Below are positions 27,096 to 35,327 of a stretch of 64,000 nt of DNA, piece after piece (position 1 is the first letter of the stretch; each line of letters starts with the position of its first letter). The DNA lies in NCBI RefSeq assembly GCF_013466605.1, contig NZ_CP059162.1, positions 6,889,034 through 6,953,033 of the forward strand, given 5' to 3'. Both the position numbers and the translations under genes were made by a program. A model generated the notes under the pieces. That model was not told where the DNA came from. It was given only the letters and a program-made list of their open reading frames with translations, and ran no database searches. The stretch comes from Pseudomonas chlororaphis subsp. aurantiaca. GTDB lineage: Bacteria > Pseudomonadota > Gammaproteobacteria > Pseudomonadales > Pseudomonadaceae.

Positions 27096-27878
27096 ATGGA
27101 ACTGCTTTCCACCTGGATGCCGGCATTGGGGATATCCATGCTGCGTCCGCTCGGCATGATGCTGATGGTGCCTCTCATGAACCCGTCCGTTCTGGGAGGC
27201 ACCCTGATCCGTAATGCCGTCGCACTGGCCATTGCGCTTCCAGCGCTGGCGATGTATGAAACCTGGCCCCTTCCGCAAAAAAGCCAGTTGAACGGATGGA
27301 GTTATCTGTGGCTCGCCGCCACGGAGATCGGTATTGGCGTGATGATCGGTTTCGTCGCGGCCATCCCATTCTGGGCACTCGACATGGCCGGCACGCTGAT
27401 CGACACCATGCGCGGCACAGCGATGGCCAGCGTGATCAACCCCATGATCGGTCAGGAATCATCATTACTGGGTATCTTGCTGACGCGCCTATTCGGCGTC
27501 TTGTTCCTGGTCACGGGGGGCCTGAACGAGCTGATCGCGGCCCTGTATCACTCCTACGCGACACTGCCGCCAGGCGCGGCCTGGCAACTGCAAGAAAGTT
27601 TCCCAGTGTTTTTCATGCGCCAATGGCAACTGCTCTATGAGTTGTGCATACGCTTCGCCATGCCTGCGATGGTCGCGGTACTCCTGGTAGACATGGCGTT
27701 CGGTCTCATCAACCGCTCGGCGCCGCAAATGAATGTGTTTTTCCTGTCCATGCCGGTCAAGAGCGCTTTCGCCATCTTCATGCTGATCGTGTCGCTGGCC
27801 TATGCGCTACAGGCACCGACCGACTGGTCGCTTCGTCTCGTCGAATACTGGTATGAACTCGCGGAGCACCTGCGATGA
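27096..27878 (+). CDS. sctT: T3SS export apparatus protein SctT
   Basis: SctT (FliR family) is the single-copy cap of the export pore. The start at 27096, two bases after the sctS stop, gives 260 residues, the family length; an upstream in-frame start would run through sctS. Six or more hydrophobic segments and the family block DTMRGTAMASVINPM are present. The stop overlaps sctU (ATGA). Confidence 0.95.
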   Translation: MELLSTWMPALGISMLRPLGMMLMVPLMNPSVLGGTLIRNAVALAIALPALAMYETWPLPQKSQLNGWSYLWLAATEIGIGVMIGFVAAIPFWALDMAGTLIDTMRGTAMASVINPMIGQESSLLGILLTRLFGVLFLVTGGLNELIAALYHSYATLPPGAAWQLQESFPVFFMRQWQLLYELCIRFAMPAMVAVLLVDMAFGLINRSAPQMNVFFLSMPVKSAFAIFMLIVSLAYALQAPTDWSLRLVEYWYELAEHLR

Positions 27879-28930
27879 GCGAGAAGACCGAAAAACCGAC
27901 ACCGAAAAAAGTCCGTGATGCGCGCAAGAAGGGACAGGTAGCCAAAAGCATCGAAATTACCGGCGGCCTGCAACTGGCCGCCATGCTGGGCTACTTCCTG
28001 CTCGAAGGGCCATTCCTGCTCCAGGCATTCGAGATCCTGATCGATGTCTCCATCGAAGTCGTCAACCAGCCCATCGGCCCCGCCACCGACCAGATAGTCG
28101 CCGCCTTCGTCGGGCTGACGCTGCGCTTTCTCGGCGGTATCGCCGCGCTCGTCATCGCCATCACGGTCATCTCGATTCTCAGCCAAGTTGGCCCACTGCT
28201 GGCTTCCGAGGCATTGAAGCCATCTCTGGAAAAGGTCAATCCACTGAACAATGCCAAGCAGATGTTCTCGATGCAGAGCTTGTTCGAGCTCACCAAATCG
28301 ATTTTCAAGGTACTTGTACTATCGCTGATCTGCTACTACCTGATCCGAACCTATACCCCCTCCATACAGCACTTGCCATTGTGCGACGTTGAGTGTGGCA
28401 TAACGACCGCTACTCGATTGTTGTTCTGGATGTTGGCTGTATTGCTCGGCTTTTACGCAATATTTGGTCTCGCCGACTTCGCATTCCAACGCTACAACAC
28501 AACCAAGAAACTAATGATGTCGATAGAAGACATTAAACAGGAATTCAAGAACACCGAAGGTAACGCGGAGATCAAGGGCAAGCGCAAGGAGATCCATCGA
28601 GAAATACAAAGCGGCAGTTTGGCGAGTAATGTCAAGAAATCGACGATGATCGTACGAAACCCAAAACATATTGCCGTATGCCTCTATTACCAAAAAGAGG
28701 AAACGCCTCTACCGCAAGTTCTCGAGATAGGTTACGACCAGCTCGCGCTACACATTGTCAAGCTTGGCGAAAAAGCTGGAATCCCTGTTGTGGAAAACAT
28801 AGAAATTGCTCGAACGTTGGCCGCCCAAGTTCCACCAGGAGGATATATTCCATCAACGTTATTCGAGCCCGTTGCACATCTCCTGCGCATTGTAATGGAC
28901 ATAAAATATGAAGACGATACATCCTATTGA
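27875..28930 (+). CDS. sctU: T3SS autoproteolytic switch protein SctU
   Basis: SctU (FlhB/YscU family) controls the switch from needle to translocator/effector export by cleaving itself at Asn-Pro. Four membrane helices (about 28-210) precede a cytoplasmic domain carrying the cleavage site as NPKH rather than the common NPTH; the Asn-Pro scissile pair is kept. Length is 351 residues, like SsaU. Base composition drops toward A+T in the last 400 bases. The 3' end overlaps the lytic transglycosylase gene by 23 bases. Confidence 0.96.
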   Translation: MSEKTEKPTPKKVRDARKKGQVAKSIEITGGLQLAAMLGYFLLEGPFLLQAFEILIDVSIEVVNQPIGPATDQIVAAFVGLTLRFLGGIAALVIAITVISILSQVGPLLASEALKPSLEKVNPLNNAKQMFSMQSLFELTKSIFKVLVLSLICYYLIRTYTPSIQHLPLCDVECGITTATRLLFWMLAVLLGFYAIFGLADFAFQRYNTTKKLMMSIEDIKQEFKNTEGNAEIKGKRKEIHREIQSGSLASNVKKSTMIVRNPKHIAVCLYYQKEETPLPQVLEIGYDQLALHIVKLGEKAGIPVVENIEIARTLAAQVPPGGYIPSTLFEPVAHLLRIVMDIKYEDDTSY

Positions 28931-29618
28931 ATACATAGCACCCGTAAGAAAAAAACTGGACACCTGTTGCTTCAACTTACTCCTTGCAGGGTCTATATAC
29001 ACTAATTCAGCATTTAGTTACGACGCTATCATCAATGAATCACCTGTCACACTCAGTATCAAGCCAAACCCCATACTCATGCAAAAAAACACGTCACCTT
29101 CCGCAATCCGAAGCGAGAGCATCAAATGGCGAGACTTAGTAGAAAAAGTTGCAAATGAGGTCGAAATCGATGCTCATTTATTACACGCGATGGTGGCCAT
29201 TGAATCCCGCTACAAGCATGAGGCGGTCTCTCCCAAGGGCGCTCTTGGCTTGATGCAAGTAATGCCCACCACGGGTAAACGCTTCGGCTTTACCGATCTA
29301 ACCCTCCCCTATAACAACCTGAGTGCAGGTGCGACTTATATGAAGTGGTTACTTGAGCATTTCGAGTATAATCTCGAATTAGCGTTGGCCGGTTATAATG
29401 CCGGAGAGGGGGCAGTAGCAAAATACGGAAAGGCAGTACCACCGTACCCAGAAACACAAAAATATGTAGCAAAAGTCATGTCATTATACGGCAAGAGTCA
29501 CCCCTCCTTCTCCCCAGCTCCCACCAAGGAACTCCGGCTACCTCTAACAGAGTCAAACACAAAAAACTGGGAAATAGCCGCACAGCTTATTGGGTTATTA
29601 ATTTCCCCTCCCAAATAG
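28908..29618 (+). CDS. T3SS-associated lytic transglycosylase (IagB/IpgF/EtgA type)
   Basis: This 236-residue protein is predicted to open peptidoglycan for the secretion apparatus. It has an N-terminal hydrophobic segment (about 20-37, signal peptide) then an SLT domain (about 75-190). Glu99 in AIESRY is the catalytic acid. The family motifs GLMQVMP and AGYNAGEGAV are intact. It overlaps the end of sctU and so is probably cotranscribed. The gene is AT-rich compared with sctV-sctT. Confidence 0.93.
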   Translation: MKTIHPIEYIAPVRKKLDTCCFNLLLAGSIYTNSAFSYDAIINESPVTLSIKPNPILMQKNTSPSAIRSESIKWRDLVEKVANEVEIDAHLLHAMVAIESRYKHEAVSPKGALGLMQVMPTTGKRFGFTDLTLPYNNLSAGATYMKWLLEHFEYNLELALAGYNAGEGAVAKYGKAVPPYPETQKYVAKVMSLYGKSHPSFSPAPTKELRLPLTESNTKNWEIAAQLIGLLISPPK

Positions 29619-29677
29619 AAGCGCCAATCTTAAACCCCAAAAATCTTTCTATTAGAAAATCTTTAAATCTTCATAAC

Positions 29678-30181
29678 CTAAGAGCGCCCCTCAGAGATCT
29701 TGCATAAAATTCTGGGCGAGTCCGAAAAACCAGTTGCCCAATAACGCTCCGAAAGCCTATAAATGAAAGCTCGCCCATTTGCCTCTTGCTGAAACCCAGG
29801 ATGAATAAAGCGTTGCACCATGACATCAGGTGCATTATCCAGCAGCAAACGTTGAGAGCCTATGGTTTTGGTAAAAATCAAATTATTTATCAAGTAATAC
29901 TGCAGATGTGCCTCACGATTGACATTATAATGCTCATCCCCATTGCTATCACGACGTTCAATATCCCCCACATAATGAATAAGAACTTTGCCATTCGAAG
30001 AAAAACCATTATATAACGACCCAAAGGCTCTGACCTGTTCACTGTCAGAACCTATTTTTAAGATCTCATAATTCGCAACGCAAGATAAATTTGCAACTAT
30101 ATTTCTCTCGCTAAAGACAGCCATATACCAAGGCATCAAAACCAAAAAAGCCATCAAAAAAATACTAGCGATCTTCTTCAT
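29678..30181 (-). CDS. FidL-like membrane/periplasmic partner of a ToxR-type regulator
   Basis: This 167-residue protein has an N-terminal membrane anchor (residues 4-22) and a periplasmic domain. It resembles the enterobacterial FidL-like family: an INRE-like turn (here VNREAHLQY), then DNAPDVMVQRFIHPGF and a C-terminal Cys in RILCK. FidL is paired with MarT in Salmonella SPI-3, as ToxS is with ToxR, and here the gene overlaps a MarT/ToxR-like gene by 17 bases. The likely role is to stabilise or tune that regulator in response to envelope signals. It is strongly AT-rich, unlike the core T3SS genes. Confidence 0.72.
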   Translation of the reverse strand: MKKIASIFLMAFLVLMPWYMAVFSERNIVANLSCVANYEILKIGSDSEQVRAFGSLYNGFSSNGKVLIHYVGDIERRDSNGDEHYNVNREAHLQYYLINNLIFTKTIGSQRLLLDNAPDVMVQRFIHPGFQQEANGRAFIYRLSERYWATGFSDSPRILCKISEGRS

Positions 30182-30980
30182 GCTTCCCCCAGTCGAGCAC
30201 TAGCATATAAGAAAAGCAATTGGTCTCTCGCTCATCGAGTCGTGAATCACAGATAAAATAATTAAAATTTCGCAGACCTACTGCACCATTAAGGTAGACT
30301 GCTCTGACTCGAAAATTCTTGCCAGGAATTTTAGGTGGAATTTTCCTCAAGTTCGCTATAGCTTGAGAAGCTCTTTCATCTCTTCCAACTAATGGCGCAG
30401 CCACATAATACTCCACATCATCTAATTTTTGGTAAAACTGATACTCCTCCTTTACTGCAATGCCCTCCACCCCAACAGAGCTAAATCTATAAAAAAAATA
30501 CGCGATAGAAGCGTTGAAAATCAAAATAAAAATCACCCAAGCAAGAGCCCTGCGAGACGCTATTATCTTCACTAAACTCGACTCTTTTAAACAGCGAGGA
30601 GTTAATGGTTCACTTGTGCTCTCAGGAAGTGATGGTGCATCCTCGCGTTGGTTGAGGATAGCAGTAATAATCTTGTATCCCTCTCTAGGCACTGTAACTA
30701 TAGCTTTACTTTCACCTTGATAGCAAAGTGCTTTGCGCAGATTAAGAATTGCCTGATTCAAACTTCCAGCAGCAACCGGACGCCCTGCCCAAGCATATTC
30801 TATCAGCTCTTCCCGACGTATGGTTCTACCAGGTGTGCGCAAAAATAAATCTAGCAATCTAGCTTCTGGCTGGCTTAGATAAGTTGGATAAGATTTCCCC
30901 TCATCGTTGAATACTTCAACCTTCCTAGACTCTAGAAGAAAAGTAGCCTTCCGATTTACACCAATCGTAAATACAACCAT
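30165..30980 (-). CDS. MarT/ToxR/CadC-like membrane-anchored transcription regulator
   Basis: The 271-residue protein has an OmpR-type winged-helix DNA-binding domain (about 30-106; LSQPEARLLDLFLRTPG, VPREGYKI). A short linker, one membrane helix (about 146-166) and a 100-residue periplasmic domain with two Cys residues near the C-terminus follow. This is the ToxR/CadC/MarT arrangement, sensing outside and binding DNA from the membrane. With the FidL-like gene it forms a two-gene operon convergent with the T3SS operon end. Control of T3SS or effector genes is inferred from location. Low GC suggests separate acquisition. Confidence 0.85.
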   Translation of the reverse strand: MVVFTIGVNRKATFLLESRKVEVFNDEGKSYPTYLSQPEARLLDLFLRTPGRTIRREELIEYAWAGRPVAAGSLNQAILNLRKALCYQGESKAIVTVPREGYKIITAILNQREDAPSLPESTSEPLTPRCLKESSLVKIIASRRALAWVIFILIFNASIAYFFYRFSSVGVEGIAVKEEYQFYQKLDDVEYYVAAPLVGRDERASQAIANLRKIPPKIPGKNFRVRAVYLNGAVGLRNFNYFICDSRLDERETNCFSYMLVLDWGKHEEDR

Positions 30981-31376
30981 TTATGGGGGCGCCTAAAGTT
31001 AAGATTAGTAATCATTACAAAAAACACGACTAAAAAATAGAAAGCCATCAGAGTCTTAATAAAGCTGTATGTCCAACCGTGTTATCAAATTCAAAGCAAG
31101 CACAATAACCGTAACGACCTACTATCCAGTCTAGCCCATCATCACCATCATCACCATCATCACCATCATCACCAATGATGATTATGCAAAAACTAAAAAT
31201 TTTGGATAAATTCGAAAGGTACCATGCAGTGCTACCCAGCCACCTTGCCCCAAACGCAACTCTCCGCGCCCTTTCCGAACTTAATGTAACCGAGAGAAGC
31301 TCATATGCGAGCCGAACCCCAAAGCCCCAATATCAATCGAGCTTTTAAAACCAGCCAACCCTACAACATCAAAATT
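30981..31376. promoter_or_regulatory. Divergent AT-rich control region between MarT-like and SsrB-like genes
   Basis: This stretch of almost 400 bases separates two divergent regulator genes and must contain both promoters. It is AT-rich, with several A/T tracts, and holds a 4 x 9-bp tandem repeat (31136-31171). AT-rich DNA like this is typical of H-NS/MvaT-silenced horizontally acquired regions. I could not fix individual -35/-10 boxes. Confidence 0.45.
31136..31173 (+). repeat. Four perfect 9-bp tandem repeats (CCATCATCA)
   Basis: The unit CCATCATCA occurs four times without error, followed by CC. In one frame it reads twelve consecutive His codons ending Gln-stop, but no start codon opens that frame, so it is treated as non-coding. 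Perfect short repeats can change copy number by slippage. Confidence 0.9.
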
Positions 31377-32018
31377 ATGCAAAAAAAACATAGCGTACTT
31401 ATTGTAGATGATCATAAGTTTTTAATAACTGGTGTTTCACAGCTTCTTTCTGCGACATCACTATATGACGTCGTGGAAGAGCATGTCTGCGATGGCTTGC
31501 AAGTTTATTCCGTCTGCGGACGCATACAGCCGGACATAGTTGTTTTGGATCTTGGGCTACCTGGCATGGATGGTATAGATGTAATCCATCAGCTTAAGAG
31601 ACGCTGGCCAAAAATAATTGTTATTGTACTAACGGCGGACACTACAGAGTACCGGGCTATCGAAGCGCGTAGGGCGGGAGCGTCGGGATATGTACTCAAG
31701 AAAAGCCCTCAACACATATTGCTTTCGGCACTTCAAAAAGCAGTAGTCGGTCAAGTTCTTATTGATCCATCTTTAAATCAATCTCAAGTCGAAGGAGCTG
31801 ATCTCTTCCTCGCTGACTCTCGATCATTAACTACACGAGAGCGACAAACGCTCAAGCTTATTTCCGAAGGCAACCGCAACAGAGATATTTCCGAAAAACT
31901 CTATATCTCCATAAAAACTGTAGAGACGCATCGCCTAAATCTAATGCGAAAACTGAATGCGCACTGCGTAGCAGATCTCGTAAACTGGGCGACTCGTCTT
32001 GGATTATCATCTAATTAA
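31377..32018 (+). CDS. ssrB: SsrB-like response regulator (NarL/FixJ family)
   Basis: Starting at 31377 the product is 213 residues, like SsrB. The N-terminal receiver has acidic Asp10/Asp11-type residues (IVDDHK), phospho-acceptor Asp58 in VVLDLGLPG and the KKSP lysine. The C-terminal LuxR-type helix-turn-helix includes LTTRERQTLKLISEGN and ISIKTVETHRLNL. It is the probable target of the SsrA-like kinase; no other orphan response regulator is seen. A further in-frame ATG at 31305 with a GAGAGAAG sequence upstream would add 24 residues, so the start is uncertain. The gene is AT-rich. Confidence 0.87.
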   Translation: MQKKHSVLIVDDHKFLITGVSQLLSATSLYDVVEEHVCDGLQVYSVCGRIQPDIVVLDLGLPGMDGIDVIHQLKRRWPKIIVIVLTADTTEYRAIEARRAGASGYVLKKSPQHILLSALQKAVVGQVLIDPSLNQSQVEGADLFLADSRSLTTRERQTLKLISEGNRNRDISEKLYISIKTVETHRLNLMRKLNAHCVADLVNWATRLGLSSN

Positions 32019-32110
32019 TGTACTCAATACAATATCGACTGCCCTGCCAGACTGAGTTCTTTACTAAGTAAATACACAGAGCGGACGAAGCCGTCGGCCG
32101 AGGAGAATGT

Positions 32111-32151
32111 AGTGAACCCCGAAAATTGGATGGCCAGTTTTGGGGTTCACT
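32111..32151. repeat. Long imperfect inverted repeat, possible bidirectional terminator or IS-end relic
   Basis: AGTGAACCCC (32111-32120) pairs with GGGGTTCACT (32142-32151). The interior (AAAATTGG/CCAGTTTT) extends the pairing with one mismatch and one unpaired base, giving a stem of about 18 pairs and a 4-base loop. It lies between the convergent SsrB-like gene and the hypothetical gene at 32183, a fitting place for a terminator. The TGAACCCC-type arms also resemble IS3-family termini placed head to head. Confidence 0.6.
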
Positions 32152-32182
32152 TCTTCAAGCCCCTTAGTTTATAATGAAAATG

Positions 32183-32689
32183 TTATGGTGATGTGGGGCC
32201 GATATATATGTGTCCATTTTTTATTGTATAATGAGCGAAGGCGTTATTTTCGTCCGGAATGGTAACATCAAAGGAAAATTCACCTTCCATAATCTTGGTG
32301 TCCATGTTGTGACGAAGCTTAACAGTCCCGCTAATAGCCGGGTAAATTAAGGTTTCCCCTTCGTTATTATATGCATCACTGAACCAGCAGGTTACGGGGC
32401 TTTCTGGGGCTGCCGGATTGTATTCTTGGTCATCGTTATGGTTGACTGAGTCAAGCTCTATCCAGATAATACTGGGCAGGGAGAATTCTGGAGTGAGTAG
32501 TCCTATGCCCCATGATAGCCTGAGATATCCTTCACCAAGCTCTTCATACTTTCCCCCCACAATCGAGGCGAGGAATTCTTTGTTATTGATAGTGGCTCGA
32601 ACTTCATTTGTGGGTGATGAGTGCTGTTCAGGTGGGACATCTATAGCTAGAATTTTCTTTTGTTTGCCTTTGTTTGGATATGCTGACAT
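32183..32689 (-). CDS. Hypothetical protein, 168 residues
   Basis: I do not recognise this protein. It begins at an ATG with GAAGGA upstream and is AT-rich. The sequence is soluble and beta-rich: the central part alternates strands (YLRLSWGIGLLTPEF; GTVKLRHNMDTKIMEGEF) and ends in HYTIKNGHIYIGP. There is no signal or membrane segment. It sits between the T3SS regulators and the transposon remnant, in the accessory part of the element. A small immunity-like or lipocalin-like fold is possible but unsupported. Confidence 0.6.
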   Translation of the reverse strand: MSAYPNKGKQKKILAIDVPPEQHSSPTNEVRATINNKEFLASIVGGKYEELGEGYLRLSWGIGLLTPEFSLPSIIWIELDSVNHNDDQEYNPAAPESPVTCWFSDAYNNEGETLIYPAISGTVKLRHNMDTKIMEGEFSFDVTIPDENNAFAHYTIKNGHIYIGPTSP

Positions 32690-32948
32690 ATTTTTTCCTT
32701 CTGGTCATTGGTGAATCTCGCAAACAACTATAGGAGGGCTTGGGGTGTTGTCAAAAAAATGGGGCGCTCTGGTGTTGTAAGTATCCCTTGGTTGAAGTCT
32801 GCCTAGTGAGTTATGCTTTTGGGACTCAAGGCTGCTCTTAAGCGGAAATACCCATAAAATACGGGTACCTGTAATATCCCCAGTATGAGAATACTCATCG
32901 TCACGCCAGCTTTATTTTAGCGCGTGAACATTTCGTGCCGATGCCTTT

Positions 32949-33242
32949 TGAATCGCCCCTGGTTTCCTAGACACCTCCAAGCCTCATAATGAGGCCCAAA
33001 TAGGAGGTGCCATGAGTCGTCAGTGTTGCCCCGAAGAGTTCAAGATCGAAGCGGTCAAGCAAGTGGCCGAGAAGGGGCAAGCCTATCGCTGATGTCGCCG
33101 AGCGTCTGGGGATATTCGTTCATAACCTTTACACCTGGATCAAGCTCTACAGCAAACCCCAAAACCAGCGTCAGCGAGACGATGACCAGCAAGCCGAATT
33201 GCGTGAGCTACGGGCTGAACTCAAGCGGGTGCGGCTTCTGTA
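32949..33242 (+). pseudogene. IS3-family (IS51-like) left end with frameshifted orfA remnant
   Basis: A TGAATCGCCCC...TTTCCTAGACACC sequence at 32949 looks like the left end of an IS51-type IS3-family element. It is followed by GCCTCATAATGAGGC and an orfA starting at 33013. The first 24 codons read normally (SRQCCPEEFKIEAVKQVAEKG), then a one-base shift creates a stop. The other frame continues with the helix-turn-helix (ADVAERLGIFVHNLYTWIK) and is cut after about 75 codons. No orfB remains. It abuts the 3' end of the second tniQ gene. Confidence 0.8.
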
Positions 33243-33280
33243 ACCAGAGGCGCGCTTATGCTGATGAGACACAGATGCCC

Positions 33281-34915
33281 TCAAAAGCTTATCGCAACCG
33301 GTGGTCCCTCCCAATTCCTTGATACGCCGGTCGACTTGAGCAAGGCCTCTGCTTTCACGCCTGTTCTTGCGAAGCTTTCTAGATCCCACTCAAAGAAACT
33401 GGAAAATACTAGGAACACCTTGCTTGCTACCACTGAAGTCAATCTTACAGTCGTGTAATTCATGGGGAGCTTCATCCTTGCGAGTTCGGAGATGGTCCAC
33501 ACCAAGGTCCTTAATCGGAAATGCCAGACTGACTCCTGATGAAGCTTGATCTGTTGATAAGTCAGGGGGAACCTCTGTTTACGCAGACTTTGGCCATGAG
33601 GCAACGAACTTGGGAGCAGCGTTTGCAGATTACGAATGTTCACCCTCTTCAGATCTTTCGTAACTCTGTACAGCTCATCCACGCCCGCTTCGATAAGTGC
33701 TGCATACGCAGCGTCTCGTAAGTCGGCAGTCTTCTCAACCGTGACCGCAACCTCCTTCGGTGCCCGGAGTTTTGCCATCAACCATGCGTTATCGTTTTCT
33801 GTAATCCACTGAGTAGGCTTATAGGCTTTCTTCCAGAGATACTCCACGTTAGCGTCAGAACGCAGCGCCAAAAGCATCTCAACTTTTTTGCGATATCTAG
33901 TCTTTTTATCAGGTTGCGGTTCCTCGCTCCTGGAAGGTCGAAGCGAAGTTGAAGCACTCAGCAGAATAGACTCTTTCTTCAGTGCTCCCTCGAAGTCATC
34001 AGCGCTCGCGAATAAATGCAGCGCGATAATCAAATGCCGCGCGAGTGGCATATTTAGCTGACCTTTATCTGATTTCAGCCTAATCCATTGCTCATGCTTC
34101 CCATTATTATAGGCTGGGTCAATCTGTGATAAAAGCTCATCGCCATAAGCACCTTGAATACTCCCAAAAAGTTTTGCGATACCTGCATTGTTTCCAAATA
34201 TAAATCCGCGTTTCTTACACTGCCGCACATAGCAAGAACTCAATACAGCACTGCCAATTGGCGGAATATTTCGTTGCAGAATATCGTGTGCGAATAGCGC
34301 AATTTTTTTTTCAAGATTGGAGCCCTTGCGTGTCGTTGTAGCGTTGAGTGGGCTCCAACCGCATGCGCATGGCTCAGTCAGATTCGGAAGTAGCCTTAAT
34401 TTTCGATAGAACGGGTGAGAGCACTTGGGGCAAGCATGGATTAGCGAGTCCCCGTGACGCCAGCAGACGGCAACACCAGGTATATGGTGCGATCGATGCC
34501 AGTAGGCATAACCCATATCAATCAGATCCTCCTGAACGCAGGTAGGGCAGAGCTTAGCCTTTCCATGGATGGACTCCTCTCGGCGGGGAATCCGGACTAC
34601 CCCGTCAAAACTGAGCGGTCCTGCATTGTTCTCCGGTCCTTGTCTAACCCCCAGAAAAGGTCTGTATGCCGGAAAAGTCGTGTTGCTACTGATCAGCTCT
34701 CCGAGATTGGTCTCCGATTGACCCGGCAGCCTGTCGGCTAGCCCCTCGATCTGCTTAGGTACGATTCCGCCAATACAAAACGGTTTGGAGCCGAACAGAT
34801 CGCGGTAAGTTTCTGCCGCGGTTCTATTGCCTGATAGGAAGTGATAGCGAGTGATACGAGAGTGCAGCATTTCATCCGGCATCGACACGGGGAAAAATAG
34901 TAGATCAGACATCAT
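33281..34915 (-). CDS. Second TniQ/TnsD-family target selector
   Basis: This 544-residue protein has a TniQ N-terminal domain (FPVSMPDEMLHSRITRYHFLSG) and a zinc-binding cluster (CPTC, then HRSHHIPGVAVCWRHG, CPKC and CACGW; about residues 120-190). A long helical C-terminal region follows. TniQ-family proteins choose the insertion site and recruit TnsC. Here it stands where tnsE stands in Tn7, after the glmS-type tnsD gene, with an IS between. It may direct insertion to a second kind of target, or be a relic of an older element. The start follows two tandem ATGs and has a weak ribosome site. Confidence 0.87.
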   Translation of the reverse strand: MMSDLLFFPVSMPDEMLHSRITRYHFLSGNRTAAETYRDLFGSKPFCIGGIVPKQIEGLADRLPGQSETNLGELISSNTTFPAYRPFLGVRQGPENNAGPLSFDGVVRIPRREESIHGKAKLCPTCVQEDLIDMGYAYWHRSHHIPGVAVCWRHGDSLIHACPKCSHPFYRKLRLLPNLTEPCACGWSPLNATTTRKGSNLEKKIALFAHDILQRNIPPIGSAVLSSCYVRQCKKRGFIFGNNAGIAKLFGSIQGAYGDELLSQIDPAYNNGKHEQWIRLKSDKGQLNMPLARHLIIALHLFASADDFEGALKKESILLSASTSLRPSRSEEPQPDKKTRYRKKVEMLLALRSDANVEYLWKKAYKPTQWITENDNAWLMAKLRAPKEVAVTVEKTADLRDAAYAALIEAGVDELYRVTKDLKRVNIRNLQTLLPSSLPHGQSLRKQRFPLTYQQIKLHQESVWHFRLRTLVWTISELARMKLPMNYTTVRLTSVVASKVFLVFSSFFEWDLESFARTGVKAEALLKSTGVSRNWEGPPVAISF

Positions 34916-35290
34916 TTACCGACTAACAAAGTAGGGCTCGAAAAGGACGTGCATCCAGTGGTCAACATATATGTAACACATCAAATCCTGTACCGGGATC
35001 TGGATTTTTGAAAAATTTACACAACATGAGGCTCCGCTTAGCCGTGACACGTTGTGTATTTACCTAACCGTTATCGCAATAGTATTACCTAGATGCAAAA
35101 CACGTATTGATAATGCGATGCGCGTCAATTCAGCGCTTGGTAATAACAAAATTTTGATTCAGGTGGTTGCCGCGTAAAAACATTATTTACCTAGGTGATT
35201 CGCCGCCTCCAAGCGGATGCCGCGGCTATTTCAGAGGGTGGAAATGTTTCATGTATTGGACCATCTGCCAAGAGATGGTGAGTGTGGGAG
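34916..35290. other. Intergenic region upstream of the second tniQ gene
   Basis: About 375 AT-rich bases with no convincing gene. They probably held the tnsD-tniQ spacer before the IS2-like insertion and may carry a promoter for the tniQ gene. A short CCATCTGCCAAGAGATGG hairpin lies at about 35260-35278. Confidence 0.4.
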
Positions 35291-35327
35291 TGGACTTGCC
35301 CCTACAAAACCGGACACCAACTCCCCG

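Noticed and set aside
31041..31178. Possible small His-rich leader peptide with 12 consecutive His codons
   Set aside because: No ATG, GTG or TTG with a ribosome site opens the frame, and no his genes follow.
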